DNA of 64,000 bases from Acinetobacter calcoaceticus (GTDB lineage: Bacteria > Pseudomonadota > Gammaproteobacteria > Pseudomonadales > Moraxellaceae), in contig NZ_JADVKT010000001.1 of NCBI RefSeq assembly GCF_016508255.1, positions 372,001 to 436,000 on the forward strand, given 5' to 3'. Under the pieces are notes generated by a model that saw only the letters and a program-made list of their open reading frames with translations, was not told where the DNA came from and searched no databases. Position numbers and translations under genes: made by a program. Below, in pieces: positions 47,118 through 55,735 of this stretch (its first letter is position 1; each line of letters opens with the position of its first letter).

Positions 47118-47176
47118 AACTTCAACTTTGCTTTTGCTCAAGAATATTTAACTCATTGAACAATTTGTTTTTAAGC

Positions 47177-47210
47177 ATAATGACATGCCCATCTTGATGC
47201 ATGTCATTAT
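47177..47210. repeat. Perfect 12-bp inverted repeat between pheA and tyrA-aroA
   Basis: ATAATGACATGC (47177-47188) and GCATGTCATTAT (47199-47210) are exact inverse complements around ten bases. No U-run follows on either strand, so it is a poor intrinsic terminator and may be an RNA stem or an operator. It lies 14 bases after the pheA stop. Confidence 0.7.
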
Positions 47211-47224
47211 TCCAACATAAGTAA

Positions 47225-48334
47225 TTACAGAACAGCCGCAGGATAAGAACCTAAAATACGGATCTCTTTCACCATTGGACGAATATCATTAATCGCAGCA
47301 GCAACATTCTCTTGTTCGATATGACCTTCTAAATCGATAAAGAATACGTATGCCCACTTTTCAGGTAATGCTGGACGAGTTTCAATACTTGTTAAGCTAA
47401 TATTATGTTTTGCGAATGGCGCTAAAATCTCTAATAAAGCACCTGCACGGTCATGCGCTGAAATCAATAATGATGTTTTGTCATTACCGCTTTGTGGAAT
47501 TTTTTCACGGCCAATCACTAAGAAACGTGTGGTATTTTCCGGATTATCTTCAATATTGCTATGTAAGATTTCAAGGTTATACATGCCCGCTGCAATATCA
47601 GATGCAATGGCTGCCGAATGCCATTCATTGCGAATACGGCGCGCAGCTTCTGCATTTGAGTTTAAAGCAACACGCTCAACACCCGGATAATGCGCGTCTA
47701 ACCATTGGCGACATTGGGCCAAAGTTTGCTGATGCGCATAAATCTGCTTAATACTGTCTTTACGTGTATTTTCAGAAACAAGAAATTGATGATGAATACG
47801 TAATTCAACTTCACCAATCACATTTAAATTCGATGTTTTAAAGCAATCTAAGGTATGGTTTACAACACCTTCAGATGAGTTTTCAACTGGAACCACACCG
47901 TAATGTGCACTACCTGCTTCCACTTCACGGAAGACTTCATCAATCGTTGGAAGTGGGCGTACAACCGCATCTTTACCAAAATGCTTAAGCACAGCAGATT
48001 GAGTAAAAGTACCTTCTGGCCCTAAAAATGCAATACTTTGCGGCGCTTCTAAAGCAAGGCAAGCAGACATAATTTCACGGAACAAACGCGCCATGGTTAC
48101 ATCAGACAAAGGACCTTGGTTACGCTCCATAACTTTACGTAAGACCTGCGCTTCACGTTCAGGACGATAAAACAAAGGATTCTCTTCGGAAGCAAATTTA
48201 GCTTTTGCAACAGCTTCAGCAAGGCTTGCGCGGCGATTTAATAATTCTTGAATCTGTTGATCTACGCTATCAATATCTTCGCGAATTTGTTCTAAACTAA
48301 GAGAAGTCGTTTTGTTTTGATCATCGTTGATCAT
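47225..48334 (-). CDS. pheA: Chorismate mutase / prephenate dehydratase PheA
   Basis: The 369-residue bifunctional enzyme makes phenylpyruvate. An AroQ mutase domain (about 15-95, IREDIDSVDQQIQELLNRR) is followed by prephenate dehydratase (IAFLGPEGTFTQ, NSSEGVVNHT, NTTRFLVIG) and a C-terminal ACT domain (DRAGALLEILAPFAKHNI, then SIETRP) for phenylalanine feedback. Length matches the P-protein family. It is upstream of tyrA-aroA with an 83-to-107-bp gap holding a perfect inverted repeat. Confidence 0.96.
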   Translation of the reverse strand: MINDDQNKTTSLSLEQIREDIDSVDQQIQELLNRRASLAEAVAKAKFASEENPLFYRPEREAQVLRKVMERNQGPLSDVTMARLFREIMSACLALEAPQSIAFLGPEGTFTQSAVLKHFGKDAVVRPLPTIDEVFREVEAGSAHYGVVPVENSSEGVVNHTLDCFKTSNLNVIGEVELRIHHQFLVSENTRKDSIKQIYAHQQTLAQCRQWLDAHYPGVERVALNSNAEAARRIRNEWHSAAIASDIAAGMYNLEILHSNIEDNPENTTRFLVIGREKIPQSGNDKTSLLISAHDRAGALLEILAPFAKHNISLTSIETRPALPEKWAYVFFIDLEGHIEQENVAAAINDIRPMVKEIRILGSYPAAVL

Positions 48335-48468
48335 TGGAAGGCAGCCTCAGCAAAATCATCTTTTAAACGAGAGTATAACAATAGTCTGCTTTGATTTGTT
48401 AGGCAATATGGCTGTATTGGCTTTTTTCATTAAACCATCTTAGTCGAATTCCTCAGATCACTTTATTT

Positions 48469-48487
48469 GATAATGATTTTCATTTGT
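48469..48487 (+). promoter_or_regulatory. Fur box upstream of a decayed esterase
   Basis: GATAATGATTTTCATTTGT matches the 19-bp Fur consensus (GATAATGATAATCATTATC) at 14 positions. It lies 32 bases before the start codon of the pseudogene. Confidence 0.65.
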
Positions 48488-48519
48488 GATTTATAATATA
48501 ATTTAAACTTCCTATTATT

Positions 48520-48989
48520 ATGCATAAATCATTTTTCTTTTTTCCTTACATTTTTCTTCTGAGTTCTTTAATAAGTTGTTCTGTTTTGGCTCAGACTTAT
48601 CCACCAAATTAATCAAAAATCCTTCTAGATAACAACCAAGCACAATTCCAACTCAAATCTAAAAATACGGGTCATGATTATCTTATTCAAATTTATAAAC
48701 CGCCTGTTGCACCACCACAATACGGTTATCCAGTACTTTATATATTAGATGGGAATGCTACATTTCCGAGTGCCGCCAATATATTGCTCAAACGATTGGT
48801 GCAGGTTCTACAAAATTAGGACTAGACCCACTCATGATTGTCGCTGTTGGTTATCCTCAGCAAAAAACCTAGAAAGCCGTAAATCTTTATTTGATGAGCG
48901 AGTGCAGCAAATAGCTGAATAAAAACATACTCAAATTTTTAAATGAGCACATTGGTTATTTTAGAGAGAACCCTCGTCTCAATGCATAG
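48520..48989 (+). pseudogene. Decayed siderophore-esterase-like alpha/beta hydrolase
   Basis: The frame begins with an intact signal peptide (30 codons, ending at a TAA at 48610). It continues in the same frame with LIQIYKPPVAPPQYGYPVLY then ILDGNATFPSAAN, shifts frame near 48778 to read QTIGAGSTKLGLDPLMIVAV then GYPQQK, and stops again. Later fragments read FDERVQQIAE and FLNEHIGYFRENPRLNA before a TAG. The order matches IroE/esterase-D-like enzymes that hydrolyse ferric siderophores. At 470 bp it is about half the normal length, so deletions are also present. A Fur box precedes it. Confidence 0.75.
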
Positions 48990-49033
48990 ATTAGTTATAC
49001 TGCCTAAAGGTGTCATAACAACAGTAAAATAGA

Positions 49034-49660
49034 ATGAATAAAATTATTGTTTTAAGCTTACTAGGCTTTATAGGTTTCAATCTAACAGCATGTGGCGGTT
49101 GCCCAATCATTGCAGGATGCAATGGTACTGATAATTCTCCGTACTATATGACGACTGCCAGTAATCAAGTTCGTGGTATTCCTATCCCACCCCAAACCAA
49201 GCTGACCTATCAGTCGCAACATTTCAGGCAGAAATTTGAGCAAACAGATGCCTTAAAAGAGAAAAATCTAACAGATATCTCTTTACCAGCAAATACAGCA
49301 ATTATTTGGGGTGGTATACCAGTAGACAGGTTCACACAGTTTTCTAATCCTGAAATGAAAGGCTTCTCGGTCTATCCAGCACGAGGATTTAAAACAGAAT
49401 TATCAAATGAGTTTTCACGTTTATGGAAAAGCTGTGAAAGTGATTTAAACATTAACTTAAAGAATCCAAATGACTGGTCATTTAATCCTAAAAATATGGA
49501 AATAACTGGTTGTGGTGTCGTTATTCAAAAACGTAGTGAATACACTGAAGACTCATTCCGTCAAGGTGAAGCCGACGAGTTTTTAAGAAAGATCAATCAT
49601 GCATTACAGCAATTACCAAGACAAGAAAACTATCCTATAATTCATCGACCTACAAAGTAA
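49034..49660 (+). CDS. Lipoprotein of unknown function
   Basis: The 208-residue protein has a lipoprotein signal peptide (lipobox LTAC, Cys20) followed by a cysteine-rich start of the mature part (CGGCPIIAGC). It has no recognised domain; the rest is polar with a basic C-terminal half. It begins just downstream of the decayed esterase and is followed by a terminator. Confidence 0.7.
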   Translation: MNKIIVLSLLGFIGFNLTACGGCPIIAGCNGTDNSPYYMTTASNQVRGIPIPPQTKLTYQSQHFRQKFEQTDALKEKNLTDISLPANTAIIWGGIPVDRFTQFSNPEMKGFSVYPARGFKTELSNEFSRLWKSCESDLNINLKNPNDWSFNPKNMEITGCGVVIQKRSEYTEDSFRQGEADEFLRKINHALQQLPRQENYPIIHRPTK

Positions 49661-49662
49661 CT

Positions 49663-49692
49663 AAAAAAGCCTGCTCGAAGGCAGACTTTTTT
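49663..49692. terminator. Bidirectional terminator, lipoprotein / acyl-CoA dehydrogenase
   Basis: AAAAAAG-C-CTGC pairs with GCAG-A-CTTTTTT (one mismatch) between the convergent stops. Confidence 0.8.
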
Positions 49693-49704
49693 AGACCTCT
49701 TTAA

Positions 49705-50850
49705 TTAGGCTTTACCAATTAATCCACGTGCTACGATTTCTTTCATAATTTCATTTGTTCCACCGTAAATACGTTGAATACGGGCATCTACAAAGAAACG
49801 TGAAATTGGATATTCTGTCATATAGCCATAACCACCAAACAGTTGCAGTAAATTATCTGCCACTTTCATTTGCATATCACTACTGAAACTTTTCAATGCG
49901 GCAGCTGTTTCAACATCCAGTTTGCCTTCTTGATATAAAGCTAGATTTTTGTCATAAAAAGCGGCTGTTGCCAGTTCATCAATTTTCGCTTGCGCTAAAA
50001 CAAAACGTGTATTTTGGAACTGTGAAATTGGTTGACCAAATGCTTGACGTTCTTTGACATAAGTTGTTGTCAAGTCAATTGCTCCACGGATTGCTCCAAG
50101 TGCAGTAGCCGCAATTGCAGTACGCTCTCGTGGTAATTCTTGCATTAAATATGCAAAACCTTGCCCTGCTTGACCGAGCAACTGGTTTTTAGGTACTTTC
50201 ACATTATCAAAAAACAGCTCCGAGGTATCTTGAGAATGTAAACCAATTTTGTCGAGATTGGTTCCCTTTTTAAAGCCTTCCAAATGAGTATCTGCCAATA
50301 ATAACGACACACCTTTAGCACGGGCTTGAGGATCAGTTTTAACTGCGAGTACAACAAGATCAGCATGCTGTCCATTTGAAATAAATGTTTTTGAACCATT
50401 TAATAAATAATGGTCGTCTTGCAAAATGGCACTGGTACGCATTGACTGTAAATCCGAACCTGCTCCTGGTTCAGTCATACCGATCGCACCAACAACTTCA
50501 CCTGTTACCATTTTCGGTAACCAATATTGTTTTTGCTCTTCTGACGCAATATGTAAAATATACGGCGCAGCAATTTCAGAGTGACAAGAAATAGCTGTTG
50601 ATAATGCACAAAAACCAGCACGTGCAGACTCTTCTACTAACATTAATGAATAGTGCGTAGGAACACCGTAACCACCATATTCTTCAGGAACATCTACACA
50701 TAAAAAGCCATTTTCGCCCAGTTGATTCCAGACTGAACGTGGCATAATTCCTTCACGTTCCCATTGGTCGTAATGTGGAGCAATATGCTCATTCATAAAA
50801 CGTTTAAAATTATCACGGAATAATTCTAAATCTGCATCGTATGCCAACAT
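49705..50850 (-). CDS. Acyl-CoA dehydrogenase
   Basis: The 381-residue FAD flavoenzyme has the family signatures AIGMTEPGAGSDLQSM, FISNGQHADL, FGGYGYMTEYPISRF and YGGTNEIMKEIVARGL; a catalytic Glu would be in the last motif. It belongs to fatty-acid or branched-chain acyl-CoA oxidation; chain-length preference cannot be read. AAGGAA at good spacing fixes the start at 50850 rather than the ATG at 50889. It is monocistronic with no other beta-oxidation gene near. Confidence 0.9.
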   Translation of the reverse strand: MLAYDADLELFRDNFKRFMNEHIAPHYDQWEREGIMPRSVWNQLGENGFLCVDVPEEYGGYGVPTHYSLMLVEESARAGFCALSTAISCHSEIAAPYILHIASEEQKQYWLPKMVTGEVVGAIGMTEPGAGSDLQSMRTSAILQDDHYLLNGSKTFISNGQHADLVVLAVKTDPQARAKGVSLLLADTHLEGFKKGTNLDKIGLHSQDTSELFFDNVKVPKNQLLGQAGQGFAYLMQELPRERTAIAATALGAIRGAIDLTTTYVKERQAFGQPISQFQNTRFVLAQAKIDELATAAFYDKNLALYQEGKLDVETAAALKSFSSDMQMKVADNLLQLFGGYGYMTEYPISRFFVDARIQRIYGGTNEIMKEIVARGLIGKA

Positions 50851-50969
50851 AATATTTTCCTTCAGCTTTATTGTTTTATCGAATCTCATTGCTGTGCATG
50901 CTAATCATTTTTTTCACAACTGTCATGGCTTAGCTACTCATTAATACTGTACTTTTCAGTCAGCGAATA

Positions 50970-50995
50970 AAAAAGGAAGCCTGAGCTTCCTTTTT
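50970..50995 (-). terminator. Terminator of dctA
   Basis: AAAAAGGAAGC and GCTTCCTTTTT form an 11-bp stem around CTGA, 14 bases after the dctA stop. Confidence 0.88.
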
Positions 50996-51009
50996 ATGAA
51001 TATTTATTT

Positions 51010-52365
51010 TTAGTGAGATGCTTCAGCAGTTATACTTTTCTGCTCAAGCATTTTTCTATCCACTTCTTCTGGATTATTTAAAGCATCATTGAGCTTATCT
51101 TTATCTAAAGCACCGACCCATTTTGCAACCACAATTGTTGCTAATGAGTTACCAACAAGGTTGGTTAATGCGCGAGCTTCAGACATGAAACGGTCAATAC
51201 CTAAAATCAATGCCAAACCTGCAACTGGAATATGTCCTACAGCAGATAAAGTTGCTGCCATAACAATAAAGCCAGAGCCAGTTACACCTGCCGCACCCTT
51301 AGATGAAATTAAGAGCACTAATAACAAAGTGATCTGATGTTGAATATCAAGCTGCGTATTGGTTGCCTGAGCAATAAAGATTGCAGCCATGGTCAAATAA
51401 ATTGACGTTCCATCAAGGTTAAATGAATAACCTGTTGGAATAACCAAACCGACGACTGATTTTTCACAACCTGCAATTTCAAGTTTACGCAACATACGAG
51501 GTAGAACAGATTCAGAAGAAGATGTACCAAGTACAATTAACAGCTCTTCGCGAATCAGGCGGATCATCTTCAAGATACTAAATCCACTCATACGGCTAAT
51601 CGTTCCTAATATCAGGAAGATAAAGAGTAGACACGTAATATAGAAACAGAGAATTAATTGCCCTAACTGTACGAGTGAACCAACGCCATATTTACCAATG
51701 GTAAAGGCCATTGCACCAAATGCACCAATCGGAGCCAGTTTCATGACCATGTTCACAATGTTAAAGAACACATGTGCAACTTGATCAATGAATTTTAGAA
51801 CTGGGCGTCCCGCATCACCTAACTTATGTAAAGCGAAACCAAAGAGAATTGCAAAAAGAAGGACTTGTAAGATTTCACCATTTGCAAATGCACCAACAAC
51901 CGTATCAGGGATGATGTGCATTAAGAAATCAATGGTAGATTGTGACTCACCAGAACTGACGTATTTTTGAATGCCCGAAGTGTCTAGAGTTGTAGGGTCA
52001 ATGTTCATCCCTACACCCGGTTTGGCAATGTTAATTACAACAAGGCCAATCAGAAGTGCAATTGTTGAAACAACTTCAAAATATAACAACGCGACGCCGC
52101 CAGTTTTTCCGACTGACTTCATGCTTTCCATGCCAGCAATACCGCTGACCACGGTACAGAAAATAACGGGGGCGATGATCATCTTGATCAAACGAATAAA
52201 GGCATCACCTAATGGCTTGAGTTGCTCACCTAAACCTGGGATATGTTGTTCGACACCATTGACAATTTGCGTTGTGCTTGGGGAAAAATGCCCTACCAAA
52301 ACACCCGCAATAATCGCAATAATCACTTGAAAATAAAGTGATTTATAAATCGGTTTTTTAGCCAT
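51010..52365 (-). CDS. dctA: C4-dicarboxylate:proton symporter DctA
   Basis: The 451-residue inner-membrane carrier of the DAACS family takes up succinate, fumarate and malate. It closely follows the E. coli DctA pattern: [20 protein letters not shown] at the start, [20 protein letters not shown], the re-entrant [14 protein letters not shown] and [17 protein letters not shown], and [18 protein letters not shown]. DctA is preferred over GltP on this basis. A long (500-bp) upstream region leaves space for regulation. Confidence 0.94.
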   Translation of the reverse strand: MAKKPIYKSLYFQVIIAIIAGVLVGHFSPSTTQIVNGVEQHIPGLGEQLKPLGDAFIRLIKMIIAPVIFCTVVSGIAGMESMKSVGKTGGVALLYFEVVSTIALLIGLVVINIAKPGVGMNIDPTTLDTSGIQKYVSSGESQSTIDFLMHIIPDTVVGAFANGEILQVLLFAILFGFALHKLGDAGRPVLKFIDQVAHVFFNIVNMVMKLAPIGAFGAMAFTIGKYGVGSLVQLGQLILCFYITCLLFIFLILGTISRMSGFSILKMIRLIREELLIVLGTSSSESVLPRMLRKLEIAGCEKSVVGLVIPTGYSFNLDGTSIYLTMAAIFIAQATNTQLDIQHQITLLLVLLISSKGAAGVTGSGFIVMAATLSAVGHIPVAGLALILGIDRFMSEARALTNLVGNSLATIVVAKWVGALDKDKLNDALNNPEEVDRKMLEQKSITAEASH

Positions 52366-52866
52366 AACTTTACTTCAATCTATATTTCCAAGTCCGTTGG
52401 AAATACCAAAATGAAACGTCTATTCTTTACGAATACACAGCCCTAACCTTTCACATGAACACCGCAAAAGGGAAACGGTTCTTTGTAAACAAAAAACCTT
52501 CCTACTACCTCAATGAAAACAAAAAAAGTTGTTTTCTAAAACAGGAGAATACCTGAAGTTTCTAACCACTTTGAGTAGTTAGAAATAACCTCTTACTTTT
52601 TTAATAAAAAGCTGAAGATATAGGAGAATCACAGAAAATTATGATATGAGTGCTCAAAAAAGCACAAGAAAGTTTACTCGAATTAAATAACAATTCGGTT
52701 AATTTTTTGGCTAATACGCATAAAAAACACTCAGGCAACCCTAAGACTTTAGTATAAGAAACACTTTTGACATTTTTTCAGCAGTTTTTTATGTCATATT
52801 GATTAAACACTTGTGGACATTTCATTTTGAGCTGCCTACATCCCACATTTTTATTGCTTTTGAACG
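52366..52866. other. Intergenic dctA / ybiB with imperfect palindrome
   Basis: The divergent gap holds a 27-bp palindrome at 52559-52585 (TTTCTAAC ... GTTAGAAA with an inner ACT-TTG-AGT), possibly an operator. A 33-codon frame at 52455 has no ribosome site and is probably chance. The rest is AT-rich. Confidence 0.5.
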
Positions 52867-53865
52867 ATGATGAATACTAAACGTAATATCTATAAAGATG
52901 CTGAACACCCTTTTGCTCAATATGTCCGTATTTTAGGGAAAGGAAAAAGTGGTTCCCGCTCTTTAAGCTATGAAGAAGCTTATCAGGCATTTACCATGAT
53001 TTTGAAAGGTGAAGTGTTAGATGTACAGCTAGGCGCTTTTTTAATGTTGCTTCGGGTTAAAGAAGAATCTATTGATGAACTCGCAGGATTCGTGCAAGCC
53101 ACTCGCGATCAACTTAATTTTAAGCCTTTAGATGTCGATTTAGACTGGTCATCTTATGCTGGAAAACGTAAACATTACCCATGGTTTTTATTAGCAGCTC
53201 TTACCCTTGCCCAACATGGTTATAAAATCGTTATGCATGGTGCTTCAGGCCATACGCTTAACCGCGTCTATACCGAGCAGGTTTTAGAATATCTCGATTA
53301 CCCAATTTGTCATTCAGAACAAGAAATTCGTACACATCTAGCAGAGCAAAATTTTGCCTACTTACCACTAGAAGTGATTTCACCGGTTTTAAGTGAACTA
53401 ATTTCTTTAAGAAATGTAATGGGCCTACGCTCACCTATTCATACTTTAGCCCGCTTAATTAATCCTTTTAATGCTAAGGCCACCTTGCAAGCGATATTCC
53501 ACCCTGCCTACAGAACCTCTCATCAACATAGTGCACTGCGCTTAGGCTATCAGAATAGTGCAGTCATTAAGGGTGAAGGCGGTGAGTTTGAGCGAAATCC
53601 AGATGCAAAAACGTTAATTTGCGGTATTAAAAACGGTGAACTTTATGAGCATGAGTTACCGAAGCTTACGCCTGAACGTAGTCCAACTGAAGAAGAACTA
53701 GATTTAGCAACTTTTAAAGCTGTATGGTTAGGCCAACAGCACCATGAATATGGTGAAATGGCGGTCGTTGAAACCATGGGAATCGCGCTGTATGCCATGG
53801 GTGTAGTCAATAGCTATGATGATGCAATGGATAAAGCCAAAGCGTTGTGGAATAGTCGTTTCTAG
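52867..53865 (+). CDS. ybiB: YbiB/TrpD2-type anthranilate-phosphoribosyltransferase-like protein
   Basis: The 332-residue protein has the nucleoside phosphorylase/TrpD fold pattern: SLSYEEAYQAFTMILKGEVLDVQLGAFLMLLRVKEES at the N-terminus (span about 34-70), KIVMHGASGH and a late TPERSPTEEELD. The usual PRPP motif of TrpD (GTGGD) is absent, as in E. coli YbiB, which binds nucleic acid and is SOS-linked. I assign it to that family, function inferred. The starting ATGATG has AACG upstream, a weak site. Confidence 0.82.
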   Translation: MMNTKRNIYKDAEHPFAQYVRILGKGKSGSRSLSYEEAYQAFTMILKGEVLDVQLGAFLMLLRVKEESIDELAGFVQATRDQLNFKPLDVDLDWSSYAGKRKHYPWFLLAALTLAQHGYKIVMHGASGHTLNRVYTEQVLEYLDYPICHSEQEIRTHLAEQNFAYLPLEVISPVLSELISLRNVMGLRSPIHTLARLINPFNAKATLQAIFHPAYRTSHQHSALRLGYQNSAVIKGEGGEFERNPDAKTLICGIKNGELYEHELPKLTPERSPTEEELDLATFKAVWLGQQHHEYGEMAVVETMGIALYAMGVVNSYDDAMDKAKALWNSRF

Positions 53866-53875
53866 TATACGAATG

Positions 53876-53906
53876 ACCAAGGTTATATCAGATAGCCTTG
53901 GTTTTA
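53876..53906 (+). terminator. Terminator of ybiB
   Basis: ACCAAGG pairs with CCTTGGT, with further weak pairing inside, followed by TTTTAA. It overlaps the convergent gene's stop region. Confidence 0.7.
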
Positions 53907-54311
53907 AGGTTCAACATAATAAAAATCTGGCCAAAATGGATATTCCTGACCTGAAGAATGAATATTTCTTAGTTTCAAGTGATCACCTATTTTGATTGTA
54001 ATCTTATTAGAATCGTAGGAACCCGAAAGATAAGCATCTCGTTGTTGACCAATAAGTGTCTTACAATATAAATGATGCGCTTTGATCTTTTGGGAGCTTC
54101 GTAATGTTTGCGACTCTAGCACCTGAATCCCAATCAATAACATGGGATAACCGTCGTTCTTTATACTTGTATATTCAGCTTGAGGTGAAGTGTATTTCTG
54201 ACTCGCAACAACCTTCACGTTGAGTAAACATTCAATGGGTTGTTTCGCTAATGCAGCACCACTAAACAATGTGAGAAATAATAGTACGTAAACAGGTTTT
54301 AAACGTTTCAT
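53904..54311 (-). CDS. Exported protein of unknown function
   Basis: The 135-residue protein begins with a signal peptide (MKRLKPVYVLLFLTLFSGAA, cleavage after LA-K) and has a mature part with two cysteines (IECLLN and YCKTL) that could pair. No domain is recognised. I chose the ATG at 54311 because it opens the signal peptide; the frame extends upstream to 54461 without function. It is downstream of DUF1315 after a terminator. Confidence 0.65.
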   Translation of the reverse strand: MKRLKPVYVLLFLTLFSGAALAKQPIECLLNVKVVASQKYTSPQAEYTSIKNDGYPMLLIGIQVLESQTLRSSQKIKAHHLYCKTLIGQQRDAYLSGSYDSNKITIKIGDHLKLRNIHSSGQEYPFWPDFYYVEP

Positions 54312-54340
54312 AGGATTCTTTATTATATTTTGATAAACAT

Positions 54341-54366
54341 AAAAAAGCCCAGTAATCACTGAGCTT
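54341..54366 (-). terminator. Terminator after DUF1315 gene
   Basis: On the - strand AAGCTCAGT pairs with ACTGGGCTT (one G-U) around GATT, followed by a U-run. Confidence 0.82.
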
Positions 54367-54372
54367 CTTAAA

Positions 54373-54645
54373 TTAAACAAAACGAATCGGTTTAAATTCT
54401 GGTTCATGCTTGTGATGATCATCTTCACAAACTTCACCTTCTTCTTTCTTACCACGGTCAATATAACCAGTACGCTGTTCTTCCGGTAAGTTCTTTAACT
54501 CCCAAGCAATTACAGCTTGCATGCAAGTCTCACGCTGCTCTTTCGTTAAAACAACACCGTTTGGCCATTTACCAATTTCTACTGCTGTTTTTAATCGCTC
54601 TACAATCTCAGGATTTAAAACAGATAGCATTTGTTCAATATTCAT
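54373..54645 (-). CDS. DUF1315 (YeaC-like) protein
   Basis: The 90-residue protein matches the DUF1315/YeaC family, with FVxxLxPEIVERLKTAVEIGKW-type start and WPNGVVLTKEQRETCMQAV. It also has an acidic, His-rich tail (GEVCEDDHHKHEPEF) that could bind metal. Function unknown. Its ATG overlaps the nadK stop by four bases (ATGA), so it is coupled to nadK. Confidence 0.85.
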   Translation of the reverse strand: MNIEQMLSVLNPEIVERLKTAVEIGKWPNGVVLTKEQRETCMQAVIAWELKNLPEEQRTGYIDRGKKEEGEVCEDDHHKHEPEFKPIRFV

Positions 54646-55550
54646 GATTCATCTCTTTGAAAAGATTCAAAATCTTGGTTCCAACCAAGTTTGGTACGGC
54701 AAGCCATGTAAAAGTCATAACCTGGTGGATGCAATAGACTGAGTTTAAATGGATGTTTACGGATGTGTAAACTATCTCCAACATTCAGCGATACACTATG
54801 TTGCCCATCTGCACTCACCATCGGTAATACCCGATTTTTGCGAATGACGATTTTAATTTCACTTTGCCCGCCGACTACGATTGGGCGTGATGATAATGTG
54901 TGGGGATGCATTGGAACTAATGCAATGGCATCCATACTTGGATGTAAAATTGGTCCGCCACCAGATAAAGCATAAGCAGTTGATCCGGTTGGAGTAGAAA
55001 CAATTAAACCATCACTATGTTGGCGATAGACATATTGACCATCAATGTTGAGTTCAAAGTCAATCATATGTACCGATTTACCCGAATGCAGCACCACATC
55101 ATTTAGAGCAATTGCATCATAAATGACTTCACCATTCGTTCTCACTTCCATTTCAAGTAAGAAACGGCGATCAAGTTGGAAATGCCCTTGCAGCACTTGA
55201 TCGAGTTTAAAAATAGCTTCAGAAGGTTTGATATCGGTTAAAAAACCTAAACGACCACGGTTAATTCCAATAACAGGCGTATTGTAACGAACCAAAGCCC
55301 TTGCGGCATGGAGTAACGAACCATCGCCTCCAACTACAATCACCAAATCAGCAACTTCACCTAATAAATGACGGCTCACTACCTGTGCATGATCATAGGG
55401 CACTAATTCGGCAGTTTCCTGATCAAAAATGGGGTTTAAGCCTAAATTCAACAAATGATCATGAATCAAACATAATGTTTCTACAACTGATGATTTATCT
55501 GGTCGACCTATTAACCCGACGTTTCTGAACGACTTATGTGAAATTTGCAC
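54642..55550 (-). CDS. nadK: NAD kinase NadK
   Basis: The 302-residue enzyme phosphorylates NAD to NADP. It has the family motif VVGGDGSLLHAAR (about 72-84), INRGRLGFLTDI, and SDGLIVSTPTGSTAYALSGGG. Length matches bacterial NadK (292). First gene of nadK-DUF1315. Divergent from the PBP1b gene. Confidence 0.96.
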   Translation of the reverse strand: MQISHKSFRNVGLIGRPDKSSVVETLCLIHDHLLNLGLNPIFDQETAELVPYDHAQVVSRHLLGEVADLVIVVGGDGSLLHAARALVRYNTPVIGINRGRLGFLTDIKPSEAIFKLDQVLQGHFQLDRRFLLEMEVRTNGEVIYDAIALNDVVLHSGKSVHMIDFELNIDGQYVYRQHSDGLIVSTPTGSTAYALSGGGPILHPSMDAIALVPMHPHTLSSRPIVVGGQSEIKIVIRKNRVLPMVSADGQHSVSLNVGDSLHIRKHPFKLSLLHPPGYDFYMACRTKLGWNQDFESFQRDES

Positions 55551-55735
55551 GAATGAGTAAGCTCCGCTGCGATACGCGCCTATAATAACATTAACCCGAT
55601 TAATTTAAAAAAACATAACAACAAGATACTGTAAAATTCAATATAAGTTTTCCATTTATTCACAGTTTTATCATTGCAAATTGATGACAAGCTATCGCAT
55701 CATTATAGGCATTGTTAGGGTTTTATCTCATTTTT

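Noticed and set aside
52455-52556. A 33-codon frame upstream of ybiB
   Set aside because: No ribosome site, low-complexity Lys/Asn composition, no recognisable motif.
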